Source of the DNA: Bacteroidota bacterium
GTDB lineage: Bacteria > Bacteroidota > Bacteroidia > Bacteroidales > VadinHA17
Direction of reading: 5' to 3'
Assembly: GCA_030631445.1 (NCBI GenBank)
Contig: DAOVLD010000003.1
Span: forward strand, 1 to 21,733
DNA length: 21,733 bases
This document shows, piece by piece, positions 1 to 8,479 of this stretch (position 1 is the stretch's first letter; the number at the start of each line of letters is the position of its first letter). Below the pieces are notes generated by a model. It saw nothing but the letters and a program-made list of their open reading frames with translations. It was not told the origin of the DNA and made no database searches. A program made the translations under genes and the position numbers.

Positions 1-1
1 C

Positions 2-214
2 CAAATATTCAACCGGCTTGGAAAAAGAATATATGAATATACCGGACATGGTGCAGCTATAAAGGATTGGGAAGGATGGGATGGTAAAATTAATGGCAGA
101 TCGGAAGCAAGTCCTGGTATATACTATTATGTTATAAGAGCTGTAGGCTATGATGACATCCTGTACAAAGGCAAAGAATATACCGGAGTTCTGTATCTCT
201 ACCGGGAAAAGTAA
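2..214 (+). CDS. C-terminal fragment of a T9SS/gliding-motility type cargo protein (partial)
   Basis: The frame is open from the left edge to a TAA at 212-214 and gives about 70 residues. It begins QIFNRLGKRIYEY, then has the W-x-GWDGKING core, SPGIYYYVIRA, and ends GVLYLYREK. This pattern (IFNR.G..vy, WDGk.nG, pGvYyYvi, yTG.l.l.R) matches the gliding-motility-associated C-terminal domain, known in Bacteroidota as the type B sorting signal for the type IX secretion system. By family knowledge the parent protein would be secreted and often is a large multidomain surface or extracellular protein. The N-terminal part, and so its actual function, lies outside the window. It converges on the EF-G paralogue and is not related to the ribosomal genes. 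Confidence 0.8.
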   Translation, partial: QIFNRLGKRIYEYTGHGAAIKDWEGWDGKINGRSEASPGIYYYVIRAVGYDDILYKGKEYTGVLYLYREK

Positions 215-248
215 ATGATTGAATGCATAAATGATAAAATGATTGAAT
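213..248. repeat. 12-bp direct repeat, AAATGATTGAAT
   Basis: AAATGATTGAAT occurs at 213-224 and again at 237-248, exactly 24 bases apart, with a degenerate copy (AAATGATAAAAT) between them at 229-240. It starts on the stop codon of the upstream gene and fills the first half of the convergent spacer. No function is evident. Slippage in AT-rich DNA is the simplest origin. Confidence 0.5.
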
Positions 249-265
249 TGTTACGTGTTTTTTTG

Positions 266-286
266 TAGACTGCCGACTGTAGACTT
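266..286. repeat. three tandem 7-bp units, consensus NNGACTN
   Basis: The units are TAGACTG (266-272), CCGACTG (273-279) and TAGACTT (280-286). The array sits just outside the 3' end of the EF-G paralogue, between two convergent genes, after a run of seven T (258-264). The 7-base phase is clear but only three units are present. I cannot tell whether it is part of a dispersed genomic repeat. Confidence 0.45.
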
Positions 287-291
287 TCTGT

Positions 292-2448
292 TTAATCCTC
301 TTCCTGTTCTTCTTCAAATTTCCGGATAAGTTCTTCCTGCAGGTCGCCCGGCACCTGAGTATATTCTAAAAATTTCATAGTATACATCGCCCTTCCGTTA
401 GTCAGAGAACTAAGCGCGGTGGAGTATTTATTCATTTCAGCCAGTGGGACTTTAGTAGAGATTTTCTCAAAATCTTTTTCGCTGCTCATTCCAAGTATCA
501 TGCCTCGTCTTCCCTGGAGGTCGCTCACTACATCGCCCATTCTGTCGGAGGGTACAAGAATATCAACTTTAAAAACAGGTTCCATAATTTTTGGACCGGC
601 ATTTTTAAATGCATTTTTGAATGCATTTCTTCCCGCGAGTCTAAAAGATATTTCGTTAGAATCAACCGGGTGCATTTTGCCGTCATAAACAGCAACACAG
701 ATATCTCTTGCATAAGATCCGGTGAGAGGACCTTCTTCCATTTTTTCCATTACTCCTTTCAAAATAGCCGGTAAAAACCTGGCATCGATTGCTCCACCTA
801 CAATACAATTATAGAAAACAAGTTTTCCTCCCCATTCCAGATCATATTCATCTTTTTTCCTTACTGATACTTTTATCTCACGACCATCTATTTTATAGAC
901 CTTGGGGTCATTCATTCCTTCTTTGTAAGGTTCAATAACCATATGGACTTCACCAAATTGTCCGGCACCTCCTGATTGCTTTTTGTGCCTGTAATCAGAT
1001 TGAGCTGATTTTGTAATGGTTTCGCGATAAGGTATTCGTGGAGGCAGGAATTCTGTATTTACATTAAAAATATTGTCCAGATGCCATTTCAGGATATTCA
1101 GGTGGTGTTCCCCCTGACCAAAAACGATAATTTGTTTTAATTCTTTGGAATATTCTATCAGGATTGTTGGATCTTCTTCATGCATCCGCTGGAGAGCTTC
1201 CCCAAGTTTTTCTTCGTCCCCTTCACTCATAGGTTTGAGAGCAGTTCTGTATTTCGGCTCCGGGAAATCTATATTGTTAAATTTCCAGTTTTGACCGGCA
1301 ATGTTCAGGGTATGATTAGTCCTTGTTTCTTTCAGTTTTACAGTTGCTCCAATATCACCAGCTACCATTTCAGATACTTTTTCTTTTTCTTTCCCTGCCA
1401 TAACATATATTTGAGCGATCCTTTCTTTGTTTTGTGTGGTAGTATTAATTAAATCCATTCCTACAGATATTTTACCTGACATAACTTTAAAGAAGTTTAC
1501 TTCTCCGATATGTTCTTCGATTGCAGATTTGAAAACAAACAAAGATGCAGGGCCATCAGGGTCGCATTTAATCTCATTTCCTTCATCGTTAACAAGAGGT
1601 GGCATATCTGTTGGCCCCGGGACAGCATTTACTATAAATTCCATTAATCTTCCGATTCCAATATCTTTTTTTGCTGATATGCAGAAAACAGGGAAAATTC
1701 CTCGTTGAATAAGTCCTTCTTTTATTCCCGCACGCATTTCATTTTCATCAAGAGTATCCTTTTCAAAGAATATCTCCATTAGTCCTTCATCATTTTCTGC
1801 AGCTTTTTCGATCAATTCATTTTGAAGATCCTCAGCATGGGCCAAATGATCTGATGGGATATCAGTTATTTCAGGATTGCCTCCATCGTTCGGATATTTA
1901 TACATCTTCATTTTTATCACATCGATAAAAGAGTTGAATTCTGAACCTTCATTAACAGGGAATTGAGTGAGAACAACATTATTGCCAAATCTTTCCTTTA
2001 AAGATTCAATTGTTTTCTCAAAGTTCGATTTTTCATGGTCGAGAAGATTTATCACAAATATCAGAGGTTTATTAAGGGTTTCGGAATGACGGAATTGGAT
2101 CTCAGTTCCAACCTCTACCCCGTTTTGAGCGTTTATTAACATAATACCGGTTTCTACCGGATTCAACCCGGATATCAATCCGCCAACAAAATCATCAAGA
2201 CCAGGGACATCAATAATATTTATTTTATTATCATTATAAATGCTATATAAAACAGAGGGAAAAACAGAACTGGTGTTCTCCTGTTCAACTTTTTTGTAAT
2301 CAGAAACGGTATTTTTCTTTTCAACCTGTCCCTTTCGTTCAATAATACCTCCATTAAACAGGATCGCTTCAGACAGAGTTGTTTTCCCTGAACCGGCATT
2401 TCCCAATATGACAATATTTTTTATTTTATCGGACTGATATGTTTTCAT
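292..2448 (-). CDS. EF-G paralogue (EF-G2-like translation factor) with altered GTPase motifs
   Basis: This 718-residue protein is collinear with elongation factor G over all five domains. It has a P-loop GNAGSGKTT (16-24), a G3 element DVPG (80-83), a domain III stretch EEDPTILIEYSKE, and a domain IV with GGAGQFGEV and MHPVDS. Its closest relatives should be the EF-G-like paralogues (EF-G2/FusA2) found in Bacteroidota. Compared with the canonical fusA product in this window, the catalytic histidine after DTPG is leucine (L84), switch I has lost the RGIT motif, and the G4 motif NKMD reads NLLD (134-137). GTP binding may remain but hydrolysis is probably weak or absent. From memory, a Bacteroides EF-G2 without detectable GTPase activity supports translation during starvation, and this gene may be its equivalent. 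It is a single gene divergent from rpsL, with its own promoter candidate. The ATG at 2448 is preceded by AGAAAGAA but no true Shine-Dalgarno. Confidence 0.9.
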   Translation of the reverse strand: MKTYQSDKIKNIVILGNAGSGKTTLSEAILFNGGIIERKGQVEKKNTVSDYKKVEQENTSSVFPSVLYSIYNDNKINIIDVPGLDDFVGGLISGLNPVETGIMLINAQNGVEVGTEIQFRHSETLNKPLIFVINLLDHEKSNFEKTIESLKERFGNNVVLTQFPVNEGSEFNSFIDVIKMKMYKYPNDGGNPEITDIPSDHLAHAEDLQNELIEKAAENDEGLMEIFFEKDTLDENEMRAGIKEGLIQRGIFPVFCISAKKDIGIGRLMEFIVNAVPGPTDMPPLVNDEGNEIKCDPDGPASLFVFKSAIEEHIGEVNFFKVMSGKISVGMDLINTTTQNKERIAQIYVMAGKEKEKVSEMVAGDIGATVKLKETRTNHTLNIAGQNWKFNNIDFPEPKYRTALKPMSEGDEEKLGEALQRMHEEDPTILIEYSKELKQIIVFGQGEHHLNILKWHLDNIFNVNTEFLPPRIPYRETITKSAQSDYRHKKQSGGAGQFGEVHMVIEPYKEGMNDPKVYKIDGREIKVSVRKKDEYDLEWGGKLVFYNCIVGGAIDARFLPAILKGVMEKMEEGPLTGSYARDICVAVYDGKMHPVDSNEISFRLAGRNAFKNAFKNAGPKIMEPVFKVDILVPSDRMGDVVSDLQGRRGMILGMSSEKDFEKISTKVPLAEMNKYSTALSSLTNGRAMYTMKFLEYTQVPGDLQEELIRKFEEEQEED

Positions 2449-2531
2449 TTCTTTCTAATTAAATTTTAAATGAATACACATAATATTATATGGTATCCTA
2501 ACATTTATTTGTATCTCTAAATTTTGCGCCA

Positions 2532-2560
2532 CAAAAGTAATAATTTTTTATAATAATCAA
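2532..2560 (-). promoter_or_regulatory. Bacteroidota-type promoter candidate for the EF-G paralogue
   Basis: Read on the minus strand, TTG (2560-2558) is followed after 18 bases by TACTTTTG (2539-2532). This matches the Bacteroidota sigma-ABfr consensus of a -33 TTTG/TTG box and a -7 TAnnTTTG box. Transcription would start near 2526, giving a leader of about 77 bases before the ATG at 2448. The spacing is identical to that of the rpsL-proximal promoter candidate. Confidence 0.6.
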
Positions 2561-2582
2561 TAGTCCGGTTTACACTTAAAAA

Positions 2583-2590
2583 TACCTTTG
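2583..2590 (+). promoter_or_regulatory. second -7-like box upstream of rpsL (weak candidate)
   Basis: TACCTTTG here lies within AATACCTTTG, a 10-mer identical to the one at 2663-2672. I see no TTG at the expected distance upstream (about 2561-2565), so if it is used it is a weak or activator-dependent promoter. It would give a leader of roughly 120 bases containing the inverted repeat at 2615-2634. Confidence 0.3.
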
Positions 2591-2614
2591 TCAACAGCCC
2601 AATTCTATATTCTT

Positions 2615-2634
2615 TTAATTAATAAATTAATTAA
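2615..2634. repeat. AT-only perfect inverted repeat in the divergent control region
   Basis: The arms are TTAATTAAT (2615-2623) and ATTAATTAA (2626-2634), separated by AA. The repeat ends nine bases before the -33 box of the rpsL promoter candidate. Its position suits a regulator site or an UP-element-like AT tract. Its composition is also what chance would favour in such AT-rich DNA. Confidence 0.45.
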
Positions 2635-2643
2635 TGATCATTC

Positions 2644-2672
2644 TTGTTTTTTGAATAAAAAGAATACCTTTG
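2644..2672 (+). promoter_or_regulatory. main promoter candidate of the ribosomal supercluster
   Basis: TTG (2644-2646), an 18-base spacer and TACCTTTG (2665-2672) fit the Bacteroidota -33/-7 promoter pattern. The start of transcription would fall near 2679, leaving a leader of about 37 bases before rpsL. The leader is A/T-rich and has no Shine-Dalgarno-like GGAGG. This is the best promoter-like site I can find for the whole downstream gene series. Confidence 0.65.
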
Positions 2673-2715
2673 CACACCAATTTAATAAAATTTTTTAATG
2701 TAAACACGTGATTAT

Positions 2716-3090
2716 ATGCCGACAATACAGCAATTAGTTCGAAAAGGGAGGAAAAAGCTGGTGGAAAAAAGTAAAGCTCCGGCACTGGATTCTTGTCCTC
2801 AGAGAAGAGGTGTTTGTGTCAGGGTTTATACAACCACTCCGAAAAAACCTAATTCAGCAATGAGGAAGGTTGCAAGGGTAAGGCTTACCAACGGTAAAGA
2901 AGTAAATTCATATATACCTGGTGAAGGGCATAATCTTCAGGAGCACTCAATTGTATTAATCAGGGGAGGAAGAGTTAAAGATCTTCCCGGGGTAAGATAT
3001 CATCTTATCAGGGGAGCTCTTGACACATCGGGTGTTGATGAGAGAACACAACGACGTTCGAAATACGGCACAAAACAACCAAAAAAATAA
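2716..3090 (+). CDS. rpsL: 30S ribosomal protein S12
   Basis: At 124 residues this matches the usual S12 length and numbering. S12 sits at the decoding centre of the small subunit and contributes to tRNA selection. The signature [12 protein letters not shown] (40-51) holds K43. The loop [13 protein letters not shown] holds K88 and D89, the latter being the residue that RimO methylthiolates in some bacteria. Both lysines have the streptomycin-sensitive wild-type identity. It is the first gene of the series. rpsG follows after 27 bases. Confidence 0.98.
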   Translation: MPTIQQLVRKGRKKLVEKSKAPALDSCPQRRGVCVRVYTTTPKKPNSAMRKVARVRLTNGKEVNSYIPGEGHNLQEHSIVLIRGGRVKDLPGVRYHLIRGALDTSGVDERTQRRSKYGTKQPKK

Positions 3091-3117
3091 TTAGATAACC
3101 ATTGAAGGATTCAAATA

Positions 3118-3594
3118 ATGAGAAAATCCAAAGCTAAAAAAAGACTTTTGGTACCAGATCCGAGGTATAGTGATATCCTTGTAACAGAATTTGTAAATAA
3201 CCTTATGTTGAATGGGAAAAAGAGCCTTGCTTATAACATTTTTTACAATGCTCTTGATATGGTAGGTGAGAAAATGAAGGATGATGAAAATACGCCACTT
3301 GATATTTGGAAAAAAGCACTGGAAAATATCACTCCACAGGTTGAGGTTAAGAGTCGCAGGATAGGTGGTGCAACGTTTCAGGTTCCAATGGAAGTGCGTC
3401 CTGAAAGGAAAGTTTCAATCAGTATTAAGAACCTGATTAAATACTCACGGAACAGAGCAGGAAAAACCATGAGTGATAAACTGGCAGCCGAAATAATAGC
3501 AGCTTTTAATCAGGAAGGCGGAGCATTTAAAAAGAAAGAAGAAACACACAGAATGGCTGAAGCAAATAAAGCTTTTGCGCATTTTAGATTTTAA
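3118..3594 (+). CDS. rpsG: 30S ribosomal protein S7
   Basis: This 158-residue protein nucleates assembly of the 30S head and contacts tRNA at the E site. It begins [19 protein letters not shown] and has the family blocks [29 protein letters not shown] and a C-terminal [21 protein letters not shown] lies 11 bases upstream of the ATG, a weak Shine-Dalgarno at best. It lies between rpsL and fusA as in the classic str operon. S7 represses that operon in E. coli, but I see no recognisable equivalent site here. Confidence 0.98.
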   Translation: MRKSKAKKRLLVPDPRYSDILVTEFVNNLMLNGKKSLAYNIFYNALDMVGEKMKDDENTPLDIWKKALENITPQVEVKSRRIGGATFQVPMEVRPERKVSISIKNLIKYSRNRAGKTMSDKLAAEIIAAFNQEGGAFKKKEETHRMAEANKAFAHFRF

Positions 3595-3624
3595 ATATTT
3601 TGATCAGTAGAGTTTGATCTGAGA

Positions 3625-5730
3625 ATGGATGAGAATTTAAAATATACGAGGAATATTGGGATTATGGCCCATATTGATGCCGGTAAGACAACAACAACCG
3701 AAAGGATATTGTTTTATACGGGAATAACACATCGTATGGGTGAAGTTCATGATGGAGCAGCTCAGATGGACTGGATGGTGCAGGAGCAGGAACGAGGTAT
3801 TACAATTACATGTGCTGCAACTACCACCTTCTGGAAATATCAAAACAAAGACTACAAAATAAATATTATAGATACTCCCGGGCATGTTGATTTTACTGTT
3901 GAGGTTGAAAGATCGCTAAGGGTACTTGATGGTGCTGTTGCTATCTTTTGTGCTGTTGGAGGTGTTGAACCACAGTCAGAAACTGTCTGGCGGCAGGCTG
4001 ATAAATATAATGTTCCCCGTATTGCATTCGTAAATAAAATGGACCGGGTAGGGGCTGATTATTACAGTGTTGTAAGCCAAATTAAGGATAAATTGAAATC
4101 AATTGCTGTTCCTATCCAGATTCCGATAGGTTCAGAGGATTCCTTTAAAGGAGTAATTGACCTGATTGACAATAAAGCTGTAGTTTGGTATGACGACGAA
4201 ACAATGGGGACGAATTATAACCTTGTTGAGATTCCTGATAATCTGAAAGAGGAAACTGCGGAATGGCGGGAAAAAATGCTTGAAGCTGTAGCTGAAACAG
4301 ATGATTCACTGCTTGAAAGATATTTTGAAAATCCGGATTCCATTACACCGGAGGAGATCCGTGATGTAATAAGAAGATCAACCATTGAAAGGACAATCGT
4401 TCCTGTTATGTGTGGGTCTGCTTTTAAGAACAAGGGAGTTCAAAGACTTATGGATGCTGTTGCTGGTTATTTACCAAGTCCGCTTGATGTTGGAACTGTT
4501 ACCGGAATTCATCCAAAGATCAATAAAGAGATTAAAAGGGAACCTGACAATGAACAACCACTGGCAGCACTGGCTTTTAAAATTGCAACTGACCCATTTG
4601 TTGGAAGACTGGCGTTTTTAAGAATTTATTCAGGAACTATTCATTCCAACTCTTCTGTATATAATCCCAGAACCAATAAACGTGAAAGAATTACACGTCT
4701 TTACCAGATGCATGCCAATAAACAGAATCCAAAAGATAAGATTGAAGCAGGAGATATTTGTGCTGCAGTTGGGTTCAAATCTCTCAAAACCGGTGATACA
4801 CTTTGTGATATCAAACAGCCAATTTCCCTGGAATCAATGGTTTTTCCTGACCCGGTGATAGGGATTGCGATTGAGCCAAAAACACAGGCAGATGTGGATA
4901 GGCTGGGAATTGCACTTGGAAAATTGTCAGAAGAGGATCCTACTTTTCAGGTAAGAACAGATGAAGAATCAGGGCAAACAATTATAAATGGCATGGGAGA
5001 ATTGCACCTGGAGGTATTGGTTGATCGCTTAAAGCGTGAATTTAATATTGAATGTAATCAGGGAATACCACAGGTTGCTTACAAAGAAGCTATTACTGTA
5101 AGTATTAAACAAACAGAGGTTTTTAAAAAGCAGACAGGTGGTAAAGGGAAATTTGCCCATATCGTTATTGAAATTTCACCTGTTGATGAGGGTGAAAAGA
5201 ATTTACAATTCATTAATGAGGTCAAAGGTGGTAACATCCCAAAAGAATATATTCCGGCAATAGAAAAAGGGTTCCGGGGTGCTATGTATAACGGTCCTTT
5301 AGCCAGTTACAAAATGGACAATCTAAAGGTTGTATTAAAAGATGGCTCCTTCCATCCTGTTGATTCAGATAGTTTGTCTTTTGAGATCGTAGCAAGGATG
5401 GCATACCGTAAAGCAACACAAAAAGCACATCCGGTACTGCTTGAACCAATAATGTCAGTTGAGGTAGTAACCCCTGAAGAATACATGGGTGATATCATTT
5501 CTGATATAAATAAGCGACGGGGTCAGGTGCAGGGTATGGAATCAAGGCAGGGAGCAAGGGTTATTAAGGCAATGGTACCATTGGTTGAGAATTTTGGATA
5601 CGTTACTGTTTTGCGTACAATTACTTCAGGCAGGGCAACTTCCACAATGGAATTTTCTCATTACGAAGAGGTGCCTCCTGTATTGTCTAATGAGATTATT
5701 GAAAATTCGAAAGGAAAAATTTTAGCATAA
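3625..5730 (+). CDS. fusA: elongation factor G (canonical translocase)
   Basis: At 701 residues this is the normal length of EF-G, the GTPase that drives tRNA-mRNA translocation and, with RRF, ribosome recycling. All GTPase motifs are intact: AHIDAGKTT (15-23), switch I RGIT (57-60), DTPGHVDF (83-90) with catalytic H87, NKMD (137-140) and GSA (264-266). Domain III ([16 protein letters not shown]), domain IV ([16 protein letters not shown]) and domain V (RRGQVQGME) follow in order. It is the functional counterpart of the divergently transcribed paralogue at 292-2448. In E. coli tuf follows fusA; here rpsJ follows after 10 bases. Confidence 0.98.
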   Translation: MDENLKYTRNIGIMAHIDAGKTTTTERILFYTGITHRMGEVHDGAAQMDWMVQEQERGITITCAATTTFWKYQNKDYKINIIDTPGHVDFTVEVERSLRVLDGAVAIFCAVGGVEPQSETVWRQADKYNVPRIAFVNKMDRVGADYYSVVSQIKDKLKSIAVPIQIPIGSEDSFKGVIDLIDNKAVVWYDDETMGTNYNLVEIPDNLKEETAEWREKMLEAVAETDDSLLERYFENPDSITPEEIRDVIRRSTIERTIVPVMCGSAFKNKGVQRLMDAVAGYLPSPLDVGTVTGIHPKINKEIKREPDNEQPLAALAFKIATDPFVGRLAFLRIYSGTIHSNSSVYNPRTNKRERITRLYQMHANKQNPKDKIEAGDICAAVGFKSLKTGDTLCDIKQPISLESMVFPDPVIGIAIEPKTQADVDRLGIALGKLSEEDPTFQVRTDEESGQTIINGMGELHLEVLVDRLKREFNIECNQGIPQVAYKEAITVSIKQTEVFKKQTGGKGKFAHIVIEISPVDEGEKNLQFINEVKGGNIPKEYIPAIEKGFRGAMYNGPLASYKMDNLKVVLKDGSFHPVDSDSLSFEIVARMAYRKATQKAHPVLLEPIMSVEVVTPEEYMGDIISDINKRRGQVQGMESRQGARVIKAMVPLVENFGYVTVLRTITSGRATSTMEFSHYEEVPPVLSNEIIENSKGKILA

Positions 5731-5740
5731 CAAAATAATA

Positions 5741-6046
5741 ATGAGCCAGAAGATCAGAATAAAATTAAAGTCTTATGACCATAACCTGGTTGATAAGTCA
5801 GCTGAGAAGATCGTAAAAACAGTGAAATCTACCGGGGCAGTTGTAAGTGGGCCAATACCCTTACCAACGCATAAGCGTGTATTTACCGTTTTACGTTCTC
5901 CATTCGTGAATAAAAAGTCACGTGAGCAATTTCAGCTTTCTTCATATAAGCGACTACTTGACATTTATAGTTCGACACCTAAAACTATCGATGCATTAAT
6001 GAAATTGGAGTTGCCAAGCGGAGTGGAAGTTGAAATTAAAGTGTAA
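5741..6046 (+). CDS. rpsJ: 30S ribosomal protein S10
   Basis: S10 has 101 residues here, is part of the 30S head and, by family knowledge, is also the NusE antitermination factor that links NusG and the ribosome. The sequence starts [25 protein letters not shown] and contains [28 protein letters not shown], with a C-terminal [11 protein letters not shown]. It opens the S10 block directly behind fusA with no separate promoter visible. The sequence before its ATG is pure A/T-rich (CAAAATAATA) with no Shine-Dalgarno. Confidence 0.98.
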   Translation: MSQKIRIKLKSYDHNLVDKSAEKIVKTVKSTGAVVSGPIPLPTHKRVFTVLRSPFVNKKSREQFQLSSYKRLLDIYSSTPKTIDALMKLELPSGVEVEIKV

Positions 6047-6070
6047 TTATTAAAGAAAAAAGAAGGAAAA

Positions 6071-6688
6071 ATGCAGGGATTAATTGGGAAAAAAGTAGGA
6101 ATGACTTCCGTTTTTAATGATGAGGGGAAGAATATTCCATGTACTGTCATAGAAGCCGGTCCATGTGTGGTTACTCAGATTAAAACAAAAGAGAAGGACG
6201 GGTATGAAGTTGTCCAGCTTGGATTTGATGAGAAAAAGGAAAAGCAGACTTCAAACCCTGAAAAGGGGCATTTCAAAAAAGCTAATACTACACCAAAAAG
6301 AAAACTGGTTGAGTTTTCAGGTTTTGGTGATGAAGTGAAATTGGGAGACACCTTTGATGTTGAGTTATTTAACGATGATACATGGCTGGACGTTAGAGGT
6401 ATTTCAAAAGGAAAAGGATTTCAGGGAGTTGTTAAACGTCATGGCTTTAAAGGGGTAGGTGATAAAACTCACGGTCAGCACAACCGCGAAAGAGCACCTG
6501 GATCACTTGGTGGTTCTTCTGATCCTTCCAGGGTTTTCAAAGGAATGAGAATGGCTGGTAGACTTGGTGGAAAACAAGTTATGGCAATTAGCTTAAGAGT
6601 GATGAAGATTATTCCTGAAGAGAATATATTAATAGTTAAAGGATCTGTTCCTGGTTCTAATGGTTCATATTTAATTATTACGAAATAA
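6071..6688 (+). CDS. rplC: 50S ribosomal protein L3
   Basis: This 205-residue protein starts [15 protein letters not shown] and carries the family block [17 protein letters not shown], followed by [15 protein letters not shown] and [14 protein letters not shown]3 is an early assembly protein whose loop reaches towards the peptidyl transferase centre. In that loop the glutamine methylated by PrmB in E. coli (in GSIGQNQ) is absent, since the segment reads [18 protein letters not shown] upstream is a weak ribosome binding site. Its stop overlaps the rplD start by one base (TAATG), which suggests coupled translation. Confidence 0.98.
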   Translation: MQGLIGKKVGMTSVFNDEGKNIPCTVIEAGPCVVTQIKTKEKDGYEVVQLGFDEKKEKQTSNPEKGHFKKANTTPKRKLVEFSGFGDEVKLGDTFDVELFNDDTWLDVRGISKGKGFQGVVKRHGFKGVGDKTHGQHNRERAPGSLGGSSDPSRVFKGMRMAGRLGGKQVMAISLRVMKIIPEENILIVKGSVPGSNGSYLIITK

Positions 6689-7317
6689 TGAAACTAGCAA
6701 TTGTAGATAAAGAAGGAAAAGATACAGGGAAAAAAGCGGAACTTAAAGATTCTATTTTCCGTATTGAACCCAATGATCATGCCGTTTACCTGGATGTTAA
6801 GCATTATATGGCCAATCAAAGGCAAGGTACACATAAAACTAAAGAAAGAGGTGAAATTAGAGGAAGTACTGCCAAGATAAAAAGGCAAAAGGGAACAGGA
6901 ACAGCAAGAGCAGGTAGTATTAAATCACCCATAATGCGGGGTGGTGGAAGAACATTTGGTCCAAGACCAAGAAATTATGATTCTAAACTGAATAAAAAAG
7001 TGAAACAGCTGGCAAGAAAATCAGCTCTCTCATATAAGGCAAAAGAGAAGGCTATTATTGTATTGGAAGATATGAAATTTGAGGAGCCAAAGACCAAAAA
7101 TTTAGTTGATTTAAATGCGGCTTTAAAAATCTCTGACAAAAAATCACTTTTCGTTTTATCCGAACAAAATAAAAACCTATATTTGTCATCGCGAAATTTA
7201 AAAAGCACAGAGGTTGTAACTGCCACAGATATAAATACATACGAAATAATGAGGGCTTCAACTTTGGTGCTTTTTGAAAGCTCTCTTAATATTTTGGACA
7301 AAATTTTTACAACTTAG
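6688..7317 (+). CDS. rplD: 50S ribosomal protein L4
   Basis: L4 has 209 residues here and lines the constriction of the peptide exit tunnel, with macrolide-relevant residues in its extended loop. That loop is visible as [33 protein letters not shown]. The N-terminus is a short strand [14 protein letters not shown], and the C-terminal globular part ends with NILDKIF. It begins inside the rplC stop codon. In E. coli L4 represses its own S10 operon, but no equivalent leader structure can be identified here because no S10-specific leader exists between fusA and rpsJ (only 10 bases). Confidence 0.97.
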   Translation: MKLAIVDKEGKDTGKKAELKDSIFRIEPNDHAVYLDVKHYMANQRQGTHKTKERGEIRGSTAKIKRQKGTGTARAGSIKSPIMRGGGRTFGPRPRNYDSKLNKKVKQLARKSALSYKAKEKAIIVLEDMKFEEPKTKNLVDLNAALKISDKKSLFVLSEQNKNLYLSSRNLKSTEVVTATDINTYEIMRASTLVLFESSLNILDKIFTT

Positions 7318-7331
7318 CAAAGAACTTTGTA

Positions 7332-7622
7332 ATGAATATATTAATAAAACCTATAGTAACTGAGAAAATGACAAGCCAAACGGAGGATTATAATCGCTAT
7401 GGTTTTTTGGTTGAAAAAAAGGCTAATAAGATCCAGATCCGAAAGGCTGTTGAGGAAATTTACGGAGTTACTGTAGAGTCCGTTAATACAATGCGTTATG
7501 GTGGGAAAAAGAAAAGCCGGTTTACAAAATCGGGAATTTTAACCGGCAGGACTGATTCATATAAGAAAGCAATTATAACATTAGTTGAAGGAGATCAAAT
7601 CGATTTCTACAGCAATATTTAA
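7332..7622 (+). CDS. rplW: 50S ribosomal protein L23
   Basis: L23 has 96 residues and sits at the exit of the peptide tunnel, where it docks trigger factor and SRP. It has the typical start [13 protein letters not shown] and the core [35 protein letters not shown]. The last part, [22 protein letters not shown], is the usual C-terminal strand. It lies between rplD (14 bases) and rplB (8 bases), the universal order of the S10 block. Confidence 0.97.
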   Translation: MNILIKPIVTEKMTSQTEDYNRYGFLVEKKANKIQIRKAVEEIYGVTVESVNTMRYGGKKKSRFTKSGILTGRTDSYKKAIITLVEGDQIDFYSNI

Positions 7623-7630
7623 AGTTTGTT

Positions 7631-8461
7631 ATGGGTGTAAAAAAAATAAAACCCGTTACACCGGGACAGAGATTTAAACTGGCAAATACATTTGAGGATA
7701 TTACTTCATCTTCTCCTGAAAAATCGCTTATCCGTCCATTGAAAAAAACCGGAGGAAGGAATAATCAGGGCAGGATGACAATGAGATATCTTGGGGGTGG
7801 TCATAAAAGAAGGTACCGTTTAATCGATTTTAAAAGGGATAAAGAAGGGATGCCGGCCAGGGTTAAAACCATTGAATATGACCCTAACCGAACAACGTGG
7901 ATAGCTTTGATAGTTTATGAAGATGGGGAGAAGAGATACATTATTGCCCCAAATGGATTAAAAGTTGGTGATACTGTAGAAGCAGGTAAAGGAGTTAGTC
8001 CTGATATAGGGAATACTCTTTATCTGTCTGATATTCCTCTTGGGACTGTAATTCATAATATTGAACTTCAACCTGGACGGGGTGGAATTCTTGCCAGAAG
8101 TGGCGGTTCATATGCACAATTGACATCCAGGGAAGGAAAGTTTGCTATTATCAAACTTCCATCAGGTGAGTCAAGAAAAGTGCTGGTAGCCTGTAAGGGA
8201 ACAATTGGTGCAGTTTCAAATGCTGATCATGCCCTTGAAATATCTGGTAAAGCTGGAAGAAGCAGATGGTTGGGAAGAAGACCGCGAGTACGGGGTGTTG
8301 TAATGAATCCTGTTGACCATCCAATGGGAGGTGGTGAAGGAAAAGCTTCAGGTGGCCATCCAAGGTCAAGGAAAGGTATTCCGGCTAAAGGTTATAAAAC
8401 AAGGCCACGTAAGAAGTATTCTGATAAGTATATTGTAGTTAAAAGAAAGAAAAAAAGATAG
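7631..8461 (+). CDS. rplB: 50S ribosomal protein L2
   Basis: This 276-residue protein is the conserved L2, needed for subunit association and peptidyl transferase integrity. Visible landmarks are [23 protein letters not shown] near residues 41-63, the SH3-like middle, and the C-terminal [14 protein letters not shown] with the conserved histidine H230. The tail is strongly basic (KRKKKR). Full family length, with no insertions. The sequence before the ATG (AAAGTTTGTT) holds no Shine-Dalgarno. Confidence 0.98.
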   Translation: MGVKKIKPVTPGQRFKLANTFEDITSSSPEKSLIRPLKKTGGRNNQGRMTMRYLGGGHKRRYRLIDFKRDKEGMPARVKTIEYDPNRTTWIALIVYEDGEKRYIIAPNGLKVGDTVEAGKGVSPDIGNTLYLSDIPLGTVIHNIELQPGRGGILARSGGSYAQLTSREGKFAIIKLPSGESRKVLVACKGTIGAVSNADHALEISGKAGRSRWLGRRPRVRGVVMNPVDHPMGGGEGKASGGHPRSRKGIPAKGYKTRPRKKYSDKYIVVKRKKKR

Positions 8462-8479
8462 TAATTTAATTAACTAATA

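Noticed and set aside
215..291. A terminator between the convergent genes
   Set aside because: There is a run of seven T at 258-264, but no GC-containing stem precedes it, and no stem-plus-T-run is seen on the minus strand. I could not support a terminator call.
599..630. 12-bp tandem repeat (GCATTTTTAAAT, GCATTTTTGAAT and a partial third copy) inside the EF-G paralogue
   Set aside because: It encodes NAFKNAFKNAG on the minus strand, a domain IV helix that I believe is conserved in this family, so protein constraint explains it better than a repeat expansion.
1180..1708. Two open frames (90 and 93 codons) on the + strand inside the EF-G paralogue
   Set aside because: They are antisense to a clearly conserved translation factor and have low-complexity translations such as runs of F and S.
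6975..7301. A 108-codon open frame antisense to rplD (and a smaller one at 7055-7261)
   Set aside because: They lie wholly inside the L4 gene, are rich in F/S/L as expected for antisense of lysine-rich proteins, and match nothing I know.
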